Source of the DNA: Paracoccus sigandri
GTDB taxonomy: Bacteria > Pseudomonadota > Alphaproteobacteria > Rhodobacterales > Rhodobacteraceae
Length of the DNA: 64,000 nucleotides
Reading direction: 5' to 3'
Assembly (NCBI RefSeq): GCF_003709565.1
Contig: NZ_QNRC01000002.1
Span: 215,238 to 279,237, forward strand
Both the position numbers and the translations under genes were made by a program. Under the pieces are notes generated by a model. It saw only the letters and a program-made list of their open reading frames with translations. It had not been told where the DNA came from and did not search any database. Positions 36,195 to 45,744 of this stretch are shown piece after piece. How positions within the stretch are numbered: position 1 is the first letter of the stretch; each line of letters opens with the position of its first letter.

Positions 36195-37101
36195 GGCCGC
36201 CAGCGCCGCGCCGGGCCGCAGGCTGTGGGACGGCCTGCAGGCGCGCGCGCTGCCGGTGCTGACCGTGCTGCTGGCGATCGTCGCGATCTGGTATCTGGGC
36301 GCGATCTGGATGAACGGGCAATGGGTGCGCGACCAGGCGGCGCGCGCCGATACCGTGCTGACGACGGCCGAGTTCATCCGCCAGACGCTGGCGCTGGACC
36401 GCCCCGTGCTGCCCGCCCCGCATCAGGTCGCGGCGGGGCTGTGGGAGGGGATCGCGGGGCAGCGGATCACCTCTCGGCGCAGCCTGGTCTGGCATGGCTG
36501 GGTGACGCTCTCGGCCACGCTGGCGGGCTTCGGCATCGGCACGCTGGCGGGGATCCTGCTGGCGGTGGGGATCGTCCACAACCGGGCGATGGACCAGTCG
36601 GTCATGCCCTGGGCCGTGGCCAGCCAGACCGTCCCGATCCTGGCCATCGCGCCGATGGTCATCGTGGTCTTCGCCAGCGCCGGGATCACCGGGCTGCTGC
36701 CCAAGGCGATCATCGCCGCCTGGCTGTCCTTCTTCCCGGTGCTGGTCGGCATGGTGAAGGGGTTGCGGACGCCCGATGCCATGCAGCTGGACCTGATGCG
36801 CAGCTGGAGCGCCAGCCGCGCCCAGCAGTTCTGGCGGCTGCGGCTGCCCAGCTCGATGCCCTATCTGTTCGCCAGCCTGAAGGTCGCCATCGCCGCCGCC
36901 CTGGTCGGCACCATCGTCGGCGAGCTTCCGGCGGGCGCCACCGCGGGCCTTGGCGCGCGGCTGCTGTCGGGCAGCTATTACGGGCAGACGGTGCAGATCT
37001 GGTCGGCGCTGTTTGCCGCCGCGGCCCTGGCCGCCGCGCTGGTCATGCTGATCGGCGCCATCGAGACGCTGGTCCTGAAGCGCATGGGGCTGGCCCGATG
37101 A
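36187..37101 (+). CDS. ABC transporter permease 1
   Basis: A 304-residue inner-membrane permease of the BPD_transp_1 (SsuC-like) fold with about six transmembrane helices. The EAA coupling loop is seen around QLDLMRSWSASRAQQFWRLRLPSSMPYLFASLK, quoted as MRSWSASRAQQFWRLRLP. The ATG overlaps the ATPase gene by eight bases, and its stop overlaps the second permease by four, so translation is coupled. It has a rather long periplasmic loop after the first helix. Confidence 0.92.
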   Translation: MTEAASAAPGRRLWDGLQARALPVLTVLLAIVAIWYLGAIWMNGQWVRDQAARADTVLTTAEFIRQTLALDRPVLPAPHQVAAGLWEGIAGQRITSRRSLVWHGWVTLSATLAGFGIGTLAGILLAVGIVHNRAMDQSVMPWAVASQTVPILAIAPMVIVVFASAGITGLLPKAIIAAWLSFFPVLVGMVKGLRTPDAMQLDLMRSWSASRAQQFWRLRLPSSMPYLFASLKVAIAAALVGTIVGELPAGATAGLGARLLSGSYYGQTVQIWSALFAAAALAAALVMLIGAIETLVLKRMGLAR

Positions 37102-37940
37102 GCGCGCTGCCGATCATCGCGGTCTGGCTGGGCGCCTGGGGCCTGAACGCCTGGCTGGCGCGCTTCGACACGCGCCTGACGCGTTTCCTGGTCGCGCTGA
37201 TCTTCGGCGCCACGATCCTGGTCCTGTGGGAGATGGTGGTCCGCCTCTACCAGGTGCCGACCGTGATCCTGCCCGCGCCGACGCAGATCGCCGCCAGCTT
37301 CGCCGCCAATCGCGGCGTGCTGTGGACCGATTTCGTCCAGACCATCGTCAAGGGCGCGCTGACCGGCTGGGTGATCGGCGCGCTGGCGGCCATCGCCACC
37401 GCCATCGCCATCGACCGCAGCCCCTTCCTGCAGCGCGGGCTGCTGCCGATCGGCAATTTCGTCGCCGCCCTGCCCATCGTCGGCATCGCGCCGATCCTGG
37501 TCATGTGGTTCGGCTTCGACTGGCAGTCCAAGGCCGCCGTGGTCGTGGTCATGGTCTTCTTCCCGATCCTGGTGAACATGGTCGCGGGCCTTGCCGCCAC
37601 CGATCCGATGCAGCGCGACCTGATGGCCACCTGGGCCGCGCCCTATGGCGCCAGCCTGCGCAAGATGCGCCTGCCCGCCGCCATGCCCTTCCTGTTCAAC
37701 GGGCTGAAGATCACCACCACCCTGGCACTGATCGGCGCCATCGTGGCCGAGTTCTTCGGCAGCCCGACGCGCGGCATGGGCTTTCGCATCTCGACCGCCG
37801 TCGGGCGGCTGGACCTGCCGCTGGTCTGGGCGGAAATCCTTGTGGCGGCGGTCGCGGGAACGCTGTTCTATGGCATCGTGGCGCTGGTCGAAAAGAAGGT
37901 GACATTCTGGCACCCATCGCAGCGTCCTCAACGGGGCTGA
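37098..37940 (+). CDS. ABC transporter permease 2
   Basis: A 280-residue permease of the same fold, with the coupling loop DLMATWAAPYGASLRKMRLP and a typical C-terminal segment FGSPTRGMGFRISTA. Two different permeases for one ATPase suggests a heterodimeric channel, as reported for pyrimidine and hydroxymethylpyrimidine importers. Start ATGA-coupled to permease 1. The binding-protein gene follows after 26 bases. Confidence 0.92.
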   Translation: MSALPIIAVWLGAWGLNAWLARFDTRLTRFLVALIFGATILVLWEMVVRLYQVPTVILPAPTQIAASFAANRGVLWTDFVQTIVKGALTGWVIGALAAIATAIAIDRSPFLQRGLLPIGNFVAALPIVGIAPILVMWFGFDWQSKAAVVVVMVFFPILVNMVAGLAATDPMQRDLMATWAAPYGASLRKMRLPAAMPFLFNGLKITTTLALIGAIVAEFFGSPTRGMGFRISTAVGRLDLPLVWAEILVAAVAGTLFYGIVALVEKKVTFWHPSQRPQRG

Positions 37941-37966
37941 GACGCCCCCCAACAGGAGAGTAACGA

Positions 37967-38950
37967 ATGAAGAAACTGATGCTTTCTGCCGCGGCCCTTG
38001 CGCTGACCGGGGCGGGCGCCCAGGCCGACCAGCTGACCCTGCAGCTGAAATGGGTCACGCAGGCGCAGTTCGCGGGCTATTACGTCGCCAAGGACAAGGG
38101 CTTCTACGAGGAAGAGGGCCTCGACGTCACCATCCTGCCGGGCGGCCCCGACATCGCGCCGACGCAGGTCCTGGCCGGGGGCGGTGCCGATGTGATCGTC
38201 GAATGGATGCCCGCCGCGCTGGCCGCGCGCGAAAAGGGCCTGCCGCTGGTCAATATCGCCCAGCCCTTCAAGTCCTCGGGCATGATGCTGACCTGCCTGA
38301 AGGAAAGCGGCATCACCGATCCGACAAGTGATTTCGCCGGCAAGACGCTTGGCGTCTGGTTCTCGGGCAACGAATATCCCTTCCTGTCCTGGATGAGCCA
38401 TCTGGGCCTGTCGACCGAGGGCGGGGCCGAGGGCGTGACCGTGCTGAAACAGGGCTTCAACGTCGATCCGCTGCTGCAGAAGCAGGCCGCCTGCATCAGC
38501 ACCATGACCTATAACGAATACTGGCAGGTGATCGACGCCGGCATCGCGCCCGAGGACCTGGTGACCTTCAAATACGAGGACCAGGGCGTCGCCACGCTGG
38601 AGGACGGGCTCTATGTCCTGGAAAGCACGCTGGAGGACAGCGAGAAGGTCACCGACCTGGTCCGCTTCGTGCGCGCCAGCATGAAGGGCTGGAAATATGC
38701 CGAGGAAAACCCCGAGGAAGCCGCCGAGATCGTGCTGGAGAATGACGAGACCGGCGCCCAGACCCTGGAACACCAGGTCCGCATGGCGCAGGAGATCGCC
38801 AAGCTGACCGCCGGCACCGACGGCACCCTGGACGAGGCCGATTATCAGCGCACCGTGGACACGCTGCTGGCCGGCGGCTCGGACCCGGTGATCTCGGCCG
38901 CACCCGATGGGGCCTTCACCCACATGATCACCGAACGCGCCTTCGACTGA
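37967..38950 (+). CDS. ABC transporter periplasmic binding protein (NMT1/THI5-like)
   Basis: A 327-residue periplasmic protein with a signal peptide (MKKLMLSAAALALTGAGAQA). The mature part begins LTLQLKWVTQAQFAGYYVAKD, the exact style of ThiY/NMT1-type binding proteins, then GGPDIAPTQVLAGGGADVIV. This family binds pyrimidine-like rings (for example formylaminopyrimidine), which fits the cluster. A uracil, thymine or dihydropyrimidine ligand is an inference from context. AGGAG precedes the ATG by nine bases. Confidence 0.92.
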   Translation: MKKLMLSAAALALTGAGAQADQLTLQLKWVTQAQFAGYYVAKDKGFYEEEGLDVTILPGGPDIAPTQVLAGGGADVIVEWMPAALAAREKGLPLVNIAQPFKSSGMMLTCLKESGITDPTSDFAGKTLGVWFSGNEYPFLSWMSHLGLSTEGGAEGVTVLKQGFNVDPLLQKQAACISTMTYNEYWQVIDAGIAPEDLVTFKYEDQGVATLEDGLYVLESTLEDSEKVTDLVRFVRASMKGWKYAEENPEEAAEIVLENDETGAQTLEHQVRMAQEIAKLTAGTDGTLDEADYQRTVDTLLAGGSDPVISAAPDGAFTHMITERAFD

Positions 38951-38986
38951 TCGCCGCCGGGCGCCGCCCCCCTGCCGGCCGCGCTG

Positions 38987-39042
38987 GCGGGGGCGCGGCG
39001 CCCCCGCAGGTTTTCCGGCCCCTCGACGGGGTCGGGAAACCT
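38987..39042. terminator. Tandem hairpins after the importer operon
   Basis: A G/C stem GCGGGGGC with its complement (38987-39007) is followed by a 15-bp stem, arms beginning AGGTTTTCCGG (39008) and ending CGGGAAACCT (39042), then CTTCCCCCTT. It resembles the two hairpins of the 7318 element but lacks the ATATTT tail. It probably ends the transporter transcript before the nucleoside hydrolase gene. Confidence 0.65.
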
Positions 39043-39129
39043 TCCCCCTTCTTCCCGTTCACCTTCCGGTTCCGACTTGCGCCCGCCGCATGGGCAAAGC
39101 AGAACATGGCGGCAAAGACAGAGGTCCGC

Positions 39130-40068
39130 ATGGCACAGAAGATCATCATCGACACCGATCCGGGGCAGGATGATGCCGTGGCGATCCTGCTGGCCCTGGC
39201 CAGTCCCGAGATCGAGGTGCTGGGCCTGGTGGCCGTCGCCGGCAACGTGCCGCTGGCCCTGACCGAGCTGAACACCCGCAAGATCTGCGAACTGGCCGGC
39301 CGCCCCGACCTGCCGGTCCATGCGGGCTGCGCGGCGCCGCTGGAACGAAAGCTGGTCACGGCCGAGCATGTCCACGGCAAGACCGGCCTCGACGGGATCG
39401 AGCTGCCCGAACCCGCCATGCAGCTGCGCCCCGGCCATGGCGTGGATTTCATCATCGACACCCTGCGCCGCGAACCCGCCGGCACGGTCACGCTGGTGCC
39501 CATCGGCCCGCTGACCAATATCGCCGAGGCCTTCCGCCGCGCCCCCGACATCGTCGCCCGCGTGGGCCGCATCGTGCTGATGGGCGGCGCCTATTTCGAG
39601 GTCGGCAACATCACCCCCACGGCCGAGTTCAACATCTATGTCGACCCCGAGGCGGCGCGGATCGTCTTCCGCTCGGGCGCGCCGCTGGTGGTGCTGCCGC
39701 TGGACGCCACCCACGAGGCCCTGACCGGCCGCGACTGGGTCGAGGCGATGCGCGCCCTGCCCAACCGCTGCGGCCCCGCCGTCGCCAGCTGGACCGATTT
39801 CTTCGAGCGCTACGACCGCGAGAAATACGGCAGCCAGGGCGCGCCGCTGCACGATCCCTGCGCCATCGCCTGGATCCTGCGCCCCGAGCTGTTCGAGGGC
39901 CGCGAGATCAATGTCGAGATCGAGACCCAGGGCGAATTCACCACCGGCATGACCGTGGCCGACTGGTGGCGCGTCAGCGACCGCCCCGCCAATGCGCTGT
40001 TCATCCGCCATCTGGACCGCGACGGGCTGTTTGCGCTGATCAGCGAACGCATCGCGCGCCTGCCCTGA
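39130..40068 (+). CDS. Nucleoside hydrolase (IunH family)
   Basis: A 312-residue N-ribohydrolase that splits nucleosides into base and ribose. The calcium-binding opening is IIIDTDPGQDDAVAILLAL, followed by VAGNVPL, VHAGCAAPL, VTLVPIGPLTNIA and EFNIYVDPEAA; His and Asp in LHDPCAIAWIL complete the site. It would supply free pyrimidine bases to the reductive pathway next door. The ATG at 39130 is preceded by AGAGG; ATG 39106 is in frame but has a weaker site. Confidence 0.92.
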   Translation: MAQKIIIDTDPGQDDAVAILLALASPEIEVLGLVAVAGNVPLALTELNTRKICELAGRPDLPVHAGCAAPLERKLVTAEHVHGKTGLDGIELPEPAMQLRPGHGVDFIIDTLRREPAGTVTLVPIGPLTNIAEAFRRAPDIVARVGRIVLMGGAYFEVGNITPTAEFNIYVDPEAARIVFRSGAPLVVLPLDATHEALTGRDWVEAMRALPNRCGPAVASWTDFFERYDREKYGSQGAPLHDPCAIAWILRPELFEGREINVEIETQGEFTTGMTVADWWRVSDRPANALFIRHLDRDGLFALISERIARLP

Positions 40069-40084
40069 GCCGCCGCAACCGCCG

Positions 40085-40825
40085 TCACTCGGCCGGCGCG
40101 GGCTCCGGCGGGCCGTCCTCGGGCTGCGTGTCGTCGAATTGCCTGTCCGGGTCCGTCGCGCCCATGGTGCCGGCGCGCCCCGCCCCATCCGAAAGCGTCT
40201 CGTCCAGCAATTCGATCAGGTCGTCGGTGACGTCGATGGCGTCCAGCGACACGAAGACCGTGCGCCGGTCCAGCACCGCCACCGCGCCGCGGCTGGTCAT
40301 CAGCTCGCCCATGACCGGCAGCGCGGCCTGATAGAAGGCGTCGCGGTCGGCCTCGGCGCGGGCGTTCAACTCCTGCACCACCTGCGCCCTTTCGCGGCGC
40401 ACATTCGTTGCGCGGGTGTCGAAGGCCTCGGCCAGGCGGCGGAACTCGGCCGGATCCAGATCCTTGCGCCGCTCGGTCAGATCGGCCTCCTCGGCGGCAA
40501 GCTGGTTGGCCAGGCGCTCGTTCTCGGCGGCGATCTTGCTGCCTTCCTCGTCCAGCTCGGCCTGCACCCGTCGCCCCCAGGCGGATCTGGCGAACAGCGC
40601 ATCCTGGTCGACGGTCAGCACCGGGGCGACCACGGCATCCGGCCTGTCGTCGGGCGTGCGGATGGTGCGCGTCGGAAGATCGCCGCTCCGGCCGTTCTCG
40701 GGCGGGGCGCCGGCTCCGGGCGGGTCGATGGCCAGGGGGTCCGGGGCGGGCAGCTCCTGCGCGGCCAGCGGCGCGGCCCCCAGGGCCAACACCGCCAGCA
40801 GCGCGAAGAACCCCGCGCCGCGCAT
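40085..40825 (-). CDS. ompH: OmpH/Skp-family periplasmic chaperone
   Basis: A 246-residue exported protein. After the signal peptide (FFALLAVLALGAAPLAAQ) comes a Pro-rich linker, then the Skp-like domain from about residue 68: VLTVDQDALFARSAWGRRV, a long coiled-coil hairpin (ENERLANQLAAEEADLTERR) and the return strand AVAVLDRRTVFVSLDAIDVT. The C-terminal 35 residues are acidic and Pro-rich, an addition to the E. coli form. It carries outer-membrane proteins to BamA, whose gene overlaps it by one base. Confidence 0.92.
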   Translation of the reverse strand: MRGAGFFALLAVLALGAAPLAAQELPAPDPLAIDPPGAGAPPENGRSGDLPTRTIRTPDDRPDAVVAPVLTVDQDALFARSAWGRRVQAELDEEGSKIAAENERLANQLAAEEADLTERRKDLDPAEFRRLAEAFDTRATNVRRERAQVVQELNARAEADRDAFYQAALPVMGELMTSRGAVAVLDRRTVFVSLDAIDVTDDLIELLDETLSDGAGRAGTMGATDPDRQFDDTQPEDGPPEPAPAE

Positions 40826-43149
40826 CAGAACCGCGTCGAGATCGTCAGGTCGAAATTCTGCTCGTCGTCGTAGTCCTGCTTCTTCACCGCCTTCGAGAAG
40901 TTGAAGCGCAGCGGACCGATCGGCGTGGTCCAGAAGATCGAGGCGCCGATGGCGGCGCGGATCTTCATCGAATCGTCGACCAATCCGTCGGGTTGAAACT
41001 CTCCGGCAACACCGTTGCGATCCTCCAGCCCCCAGATCGAGCCGACATCGGCGAACAGCCCGCCGGTGATGCCATATTCCTCGGGCAGGCCGATGGGGAA
41101 CTGGGCCTCGGTGCGCACTGCCCAGAAATAATTGCCGCCAAGCGCGTCCTGGTTGCCGGCATCAAGGTCGCGCGGACCGATGCCGTTGGGCTCGAAGCCG
41201 CGGATGCGGTTGCTGGAGCCGCGATAGCGGTCGGTGATCCGGGTGGTGTAATCGTTCAGCGGATGCAGCGCGCCGGCCTCGAATTCGGCCCGCAGCGTGA
41301 CCTCTTCGCGCCATGCGGTGCTTTCGACCCCGGCCAGCAGCGTCGTCGTCACCATCTCGATATCGCCGCCCAGCCCGGCATAGTCCTGCGAGAAGCGGAA
41401 CTTGTAGCCGGTCAGCGGGTCCAGCCCAGTGATGCGCGTATCGTAGTTGTAGGCATAGCCAAGCGCCGAGGACCAGAGCCCGCCGGCCTCTTCCTCGGCG
41501 AGCAAGATGGGTGAGCTGTCCTCATCCACGTTCAGCAGCGTGTCCTTGGCCAGGCGATAGCGCAGCTCCAGCCGGCCATTGGCCGAGATCGGGAACTCGA
41601 TCGAGGGGCTGATGCCGACGCTGCGCGTGTCGTAATAGGAATTCAGGCTGTCGGTGACCTGGTACCAGGTGTTGAAGCCGAAACGCAGGTTGCGGCCCAG
41701 GAAATAGGGCTCGGAGAAGCTGATCGAGGCCTGCTGCTCGTCGCTGGCGGTCGAGATCGTCAGCCCCAGGCTCTGCCCGCGCCCGAGGAAATTCGCCTCG
41801 TTCAGCGAGGCGTTGAAGCCCACGCCGGAATTGACCCCGTAAGAGGCGCCGAAGCTGAGCGAGCCGGTCGGCTGTTCCTCGACATTGACGTCGACGATGA
41901 CCTGTTCGCTGCTGCTGCCCTGGCGGCTTTCGACCTGCGCGTCGCTGAAATAACCCAGCGCGCGAATGCGCTCGGCCGCGTTGCGGATCTCGCGCGGGTT
42001 GAAGGGGTCGCCCTCGACCGTGGTGAACTGGCGGCGGATCACCTCGTCCAGCGTGGTCGTGTTGCCCTCGATGTCAATGCGCTCGACGAAGACGCGCGGG
42101 CCGCGGGTCAGCGCGAAGGTCAGGTCCAGGGTCTGGTTCGAGGCGTTGCGGGTCACGCGCGGCTCGATATTGACGAAGTTCAGCCCCTGCTGGATCGCCA
42201 CCGTCTCCATCCGGCGGATGGTGTTCTCGATGACGGCGGGATTGTAGACCTCGCCACGGCTGACCCGGTTCTGGGCGGCGAAGGCCGAGGCATCGACCCC
42301 CGGAATTTCCGAGATCGTGTTGATCTGCGCGAAGCGGTAGCGCGGGCCTTCCTGGATGTTGAAGGTGATGTAGAAGGCGTCGCGTTCGCGCGCCAGTTCC
42401 GGCGCCACGCCCTGGACACGGAAATCGGCATAGCCGCGCGAGCGGTAGAAATCGGTCAGCAGCTGTTCGTCCAGCGGGATCCGCTCGGGCGCGAAGGTGT
42501 CGCGGCGGATGAAGGTGCGCAAGAGGCCGGCCTGCTTCGTCTCCAGCACCTGGCGCAGGCGGCGGTCGGAATAGGCGCGGTTGCCGGTAAAGCTGATCCG
42601 CTCGATCTCGGTGACATTGCCCTCGCGGATCTCGAAGACCAGGTCGACGCGGTTGTCGCTGCGGCGGATGATCTTGGGATCGACGCGCGCCGCCAGACGA
42701 CCCTGCGCGGCATAGGCCTGCGCGATCCCGGTCGCATCGGCGATGGCCAGCGAGGGCTGATAGACCCGGCGCGGCTGGCTTTGCACCATCTGCGCCAGCT
42801 GATCGTCATTGATGCGGCGATTGCCCTCGAAGCTGATCTGGTTGATGGTCGGATATTCGCTGATCCGGATGACCAGCAGGCTGCCCTGCGGGACGACCTC
42901 GACCGTCTCGAACAGGCCGGAATTCTGCAGCCGCTGCAGCGCGTCGTTCAGCTCCCCGGCGCTGACGTCCTGGCCCCGCGCGATATTCGCGTAAGACAGC
43001 ACCGTCGCCGGCTCGACCCGCTGCGCGCCCTCGATGCGCACGTCGTTGAAGACATAGGCCGAGGCGGGCAGCGGCATCAGACCCACCGGCACCGTCATCG
43101 TCAAGGCCGTCATAAGCGCCACCGCGCGCGTGCCCAGTTTCCGTGTCAT
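40825..43149 (-). CDS. bamA: Outer membrane protein assembly factor BamA
   Basis: A 774-residue outer-membrane protein with signal peptide, five POTRA domains (about 30-430; the first begins FNDVRIEGAQRVEPATVLSY) and a 16-stranded barrel ending with the C-terminal phenylalanine signature (FDLTISTRF). The barrel's loop-6 motif VRG-F appears as the RIRGFEPNGIGPRD segment. BamA folds beta-barrel proteins into the outer membrane. Length is normal. A TTGACA-type promoter lies upstream. Confidence 0.97.
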   Translation of the reverse strand: MTRKLGTRAVALMTALTMTVPVGLMPLPASAYVFNDVRIEGAQRVEPATVLSYANIARGQDVSAGELNDALQRLQNSGLFETVEVVPQGSLLVIRISEYPTINQISFEGNRRINDDQLAQMVQSQPRRVYQPSLAIADATGIAQAYAAQGRLAARVDPKIIRRSDNRVDLVFEIREGNVTEIERISFTGNRAYSDRRLRQVLETKQAGLLRTFIRRDTFAPERIPLDEQLLTDFYRSRGYADFRVQGVAPELARERDAFYITFNIQEGPRYRFAQINTISEIPGVDASAFAAQNRVSRGEVYNPAVIENTIRRMETVAIQQGLNFVNIEPRVTRNASNQTLDLTFALTRGPRVFVERIDIEGNTTTLDEVIRRQFTTVEGDPFNPREIRNAAERIRALGYFSDAQVESRQGSSSEQVIVDVNVEEQPTGSLSFGASYGVNSGVGFNASLNEANFLGRGQSLGLTISTASDEQQASISFSEPYFLGRNLRFGFNTWYQVTDSLNSYYDTRSVGISPSIEFPISANGRLELRYRLAKDTLLNVDEDSSPILLAEEEAGGLWSSALGYAYNYDTRITGLDPLTGYKFRFSQDYAGLGGDIEMVTTTLLAGVESTAWREEVTLRAEFEAGALHPLNDYTTRITDRYRGSSNRIRGFEPNGIGPRDLDAGNQDALGGNYFWAVRTEAQFPIGLPEEYGITGGLFADVGSIWGLEDRNGVAGEFQPDGLVDDSMKIRAAIGASIFWTTPIGPLRFNFSKAVKKQDYDDEQNFDLTISTRF

Positions 43150-43209
43150 CGCCGCCCCTCTGGTTTCCAGCCTGCGTTGGCGCCGTTTCGGCGCGTTGTT
43201 TTGTCAGTT

Positions 43210-43239
43210 TCTTTAGCTTCAACAGGGCCTGCCTGTCAA
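43210..43239 (-). promoter_or_regulatory. Putative promoter of bamA-ompH
   Basis: On the minus strand a consensus TTGACA (43239-43234) is followed 18 bases later by TAAAGA (43215-43210), about 60 bases before the bamA ATG. A short stem GCCCC-TGA-GGGGC over the rseP stop codon precedes it and may weaken read-through, so bamA may have its own promoter as well. Confidence 0.4.
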
Positions 43240-43253
43240 AACGCAACCGCCCC

Positions 43254-44585
43254 TCAGGGGCAGAAAAGATCGTTCGTGAGGCCGAAAATCATCAAGGACA
43301 GCACCGCGGCCATGCCGATCGCGGTCAGCAGGTTCAGCACGCGGTCCGACGGCGGCCGGCCGGTCACGGCCTCCCATGTGTAGAACATCAGGTGCCCGCC
43401 ATCCAGGACCGGGATCGGCAGCAGGTTCAGAAAACCGATCGCCGCCGACAGCACCGCGATCCACCACAGGAAATTCGCGCCGCCCGCGCTGGCCGCCTGC
43501 CCAGTGCTTTCCGCGATGGAGATCGCGCCGCCCAGGTTGCAGGTCCCGATCTGCCCCGAGATCATCGCCCACATGCCCGAAAGCGACGAGCCGATGATGT
43601 TCCAGGTCTGCCCGACCCCCAGCCCCAGCGCCTCCAGCGGGCCGGCGCGGCGGGTGGCGGGGGTGAAATAGCTCTCGCCGCCGCTGATGCCGATCATCCA
43701 GCGCCGCTCGAAGCCGCCATTGGCGGCGGGCAGGTCCTGTTCCTTCGGCGCCAGGGTATAGCTGGCCTCGCCCTGCCCCTGCCGCCAGACGGTCAGCAGC
43801 AGCGGACGGCCCTCGGCCTCCTCGACATGGGTGCGGATCTCGGTGAAGCGGGTGACGGCCTGGCCGTCGATGGCGGTGATGACATCGCCCGCGCGCAGCC
43901 CCGCATCGGCCGCGGCGCTGCGCGGCGCGACCCCGCCGACGCGCGGCGGCATCGGGTCCGGCCCCTGCACGGTGACGGGCGCCCCGCCGCGCTCGACCCG
44001 CCAGTCATGGGTGCTGGCCAGCGGCAGGTTCTCGATGGCGCTGCCCAGGTCGCGCCAGGTCTCGATCGTGTGGCCGTCCACGGCCAGGATGCGGTCGCCC
44101 GGCTGAAGCTGGTTCACGACGCCGGGGGGGCTGGGCAGGATGCGCCCGATCTCGACCCGGTCCGAGGGCAGGCCCTGCACCACCGCGAAGCCCGCGAAGA
44201 TCAGGATCGACAGCACGAAGTTGAAGACCGGCCCCGCCAGCAGCGTCGAGAACCGCGCCCAGAGCGGCGCCCCGGTCAGCGTCTGGCGCCGCAGGGCCGG
44301 ATCGACCTTCCGCCCCGGCCCGGCGCTGGCGACATTGTCGTCGCCCAGGAAGCGGACATAGCCGCCCAGGGGGATGGCCGCAACCTGCCAGACCGTCCCG
44401 CGCCGGTCGCGGCGCGCGAAAAGCCGCGGGCCGAAGCCGACCGAGAACACCTCGGCGCGGATGCCGGACCAGCGGCCGACGATGTAATGGCCGTATTCAT
44501 GCACGGTCACGATCACCGCCAGCGCCACCAGGAAGGCCGCCAGCGTCCACAAGGTGCCGCCGAATTGGGGGATAAGTTCGCTCAT
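43254..44585 (-). CDS. rseP: RIP metalloprotease RseP (site-2 protease)
   Basis: A 443-residue intramembrane zinc protease. The HExxH motif is His29-Glu30-Tyr-Gly-His33 in VTVHEYGHYIVGRW, the third ligand is the Asp in PIPVLDGGHLMFY, and two PDZ domains lie between (GDRILAVDGHTIETWRDL, GDVITAIDGQAVTRF). It cleaves anti-sigma factors in regulated proteolysis. The ATG overlaps the dxr stop (ATGA). Length and order are typical. Confidence 0.95.
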   Translation of the reverse strand: MSELIPQFGGTLWTLAAFLVALAVIVTVHEYGHYIVGRWSGIRAEVFSVGFGPRLFARRDRRGTVWQVAAIPLGGYVRFLGDDNVASAGPGRKVDPALRRQTLTGAPLWARFSTLLAGPVFNFVLSILIFAGFAVVQGLPSDRVEIGRILPSPPGVVNQLQPGDRILAVDGHTIETWRDLGSAIENLPLASTHDWRVERGGAPVTVQGPDPMPPRVGGVAPRSAAADAGLRAGDVITAIDGQAVTRFTEIRTHVEEAEGRPLLLTVWRQGQGEASYTLAPKEQDLPAANGGFERRWMIGISGGESYFTPATRRAGPLEALGLGVGQTWNIIGSSLSGMWAMISGQIGTCNLGGAISIAESTGQAASAGGANFLWWIAVLSAAIGFLNLLPIPVLDGGHLMFYTWEAVTGRPPSDRVLNLLTAIGMAAVLSLMIFGLTNDLFCP

Positions 44586-45739
44586 GCGGCGGCCTCCTGT
44601 CTTGCGGCGCGGTCCCATTCCAGGACGCTGTCCAGATCGGCGGGATCATGCCCGAAACCGGGCCGGGCCGACAATCGCTCAAGCGTGGCCTCGACGCGCG
44701 GGGCCATCCGGGTGAAGGCGATGCGCCCGGCGATGAAATCGTCCAGTGCCTGCTCCTTGGCGGCGTTGAACACCGCCCCCGCCGCGCCGCCCGCCGCCAT
44801 CACCTCGCGCGCAAGGCGCAGGGCGGGCCAGCGGATCTCGTCGGGCTCGCGGAAGGTCAGGCTGCCGATCCGGGCCAGGTCCAGCGGCGCGACCGGCAGA
44901 GGGCGGCGATGCGGCCAGTTCAGCGCATAGCCGATGGCATGGCGCATGTCCGGCGCGCCCAGATGCGCGATGGTGCCGCCATCGACATGGGAAACCAGCG
45001 CATGGATGATCGATTCGGGATGGACCAGAACCTTGATGCGATCCGCCGGAAGGCCGAAAAACTCATGTGTTTCGATGACTTCCATGGCCTTGTTGAACAT
45101 GCTTGCGCTGTCGATGGTGATCCGCTGGCCCATCGCCCAGTTGGGATGGGTCGAGGCCTCGGCCACCGTCGCCGCCGCCAGCCGCTCCAGCGGCCAGTCG
45201 CGGAAGGCGCCGCCCGAGGCGGTGATGGTCACATCCTTGACGCTTTCGAGGTTTTCATTTCCAAGGCATTGGAAAATCGCGGAATGTTCGGAATCTACCG
45301 GCAGGATCGTGGCCCGGTGGTCATGGGCCGTCCGGCGCAGCAGACCGCCCGCGCAGACCAGCGATTCCTTGTTGGCCAGCGCCAGCGTGCCGCCCTGGGC
45401 CAGCGCCGTCAGCCCCGGTCGCAGCCCGGCCGCGCCGACGATCGCCGACAGCACCCAGTCGGCGGGACGCGCGGCGGCCTCGGCCAGCGCCTGCGTGCCC
45501 GCCGCCGCCTCGACCCCGCTGCCGGCCAGGGCGGCGCGCAGGTCCTCCAGCAATTCCTCATGCGCGGTGACGGCCAGGTCGGCCCGCAACTCGCGTGCCA
45601 TCTGCGCCAGCCGGGGGATGTTGCGCCCGCCGGTCAGCGCCACCACGTCGAAGGCATCCGCGCCGCCGGTCTGCATCAGCAGGTCCACGCCATTCGCCCC
45701 GACCGACCCGGTCGCCCCGAAGATCGAAATCCGTCGCAT
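44582..45739 (-). CDS. dxr: 1-deoxy-D-xylulose-5-phosphate reductoisomerase
   Basis: A 385-residue NADPH enzyme of the MEP isoprenoid pathway. It begins RRISIFGATGSVGANGVDLL (nucleotide site), with LANKESLVCAG, ILPVDSEHSAIFQCL (metal-binding Asp/Glu), ITASGGAFRDWP and KIKVLVHPESIIHALV-type segments. Start at 45739, six bases after the cdsA stop; the very long upstream reading through cdsA and uppS is an artefact. It supplies precursors for the UppS product made from the same operon. Confidence 0.96.
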   Translation of the reverse strand: MRRISIFGATGSVGANGVDLLMQTGGADAFDVVALTGGRNIPRLAQMARELRADLAVTAHEELLEDLRAALAGSGVEAAAGTQALAEAAARPADWVLSAIVGAAGLRPGLTALAQGGTLALANKESLVCAGGLLRRTAHDHRATILPVDSEHSAIFQCLGNENLESVKDVTITASGGAFRDWPLERLAAATVAEASTHPNWAMGQRITIDSASMFNKAMEVIETHEFFGLPADRIKVLVHPESIIHALVSHVDGGTIAHLGAPDMRHAIGYALNWPHRRPLPVAPLDLARIGSLTFREPDEIRWPALRLAREVMAAGGAAGAVFNAAKEQALDDFIAGRIAFTRMAPRVEATLERLSARPGFGHDPADLDSVLEWDRAARQEAAA

Positions 45740-45744
45740 ATCCG

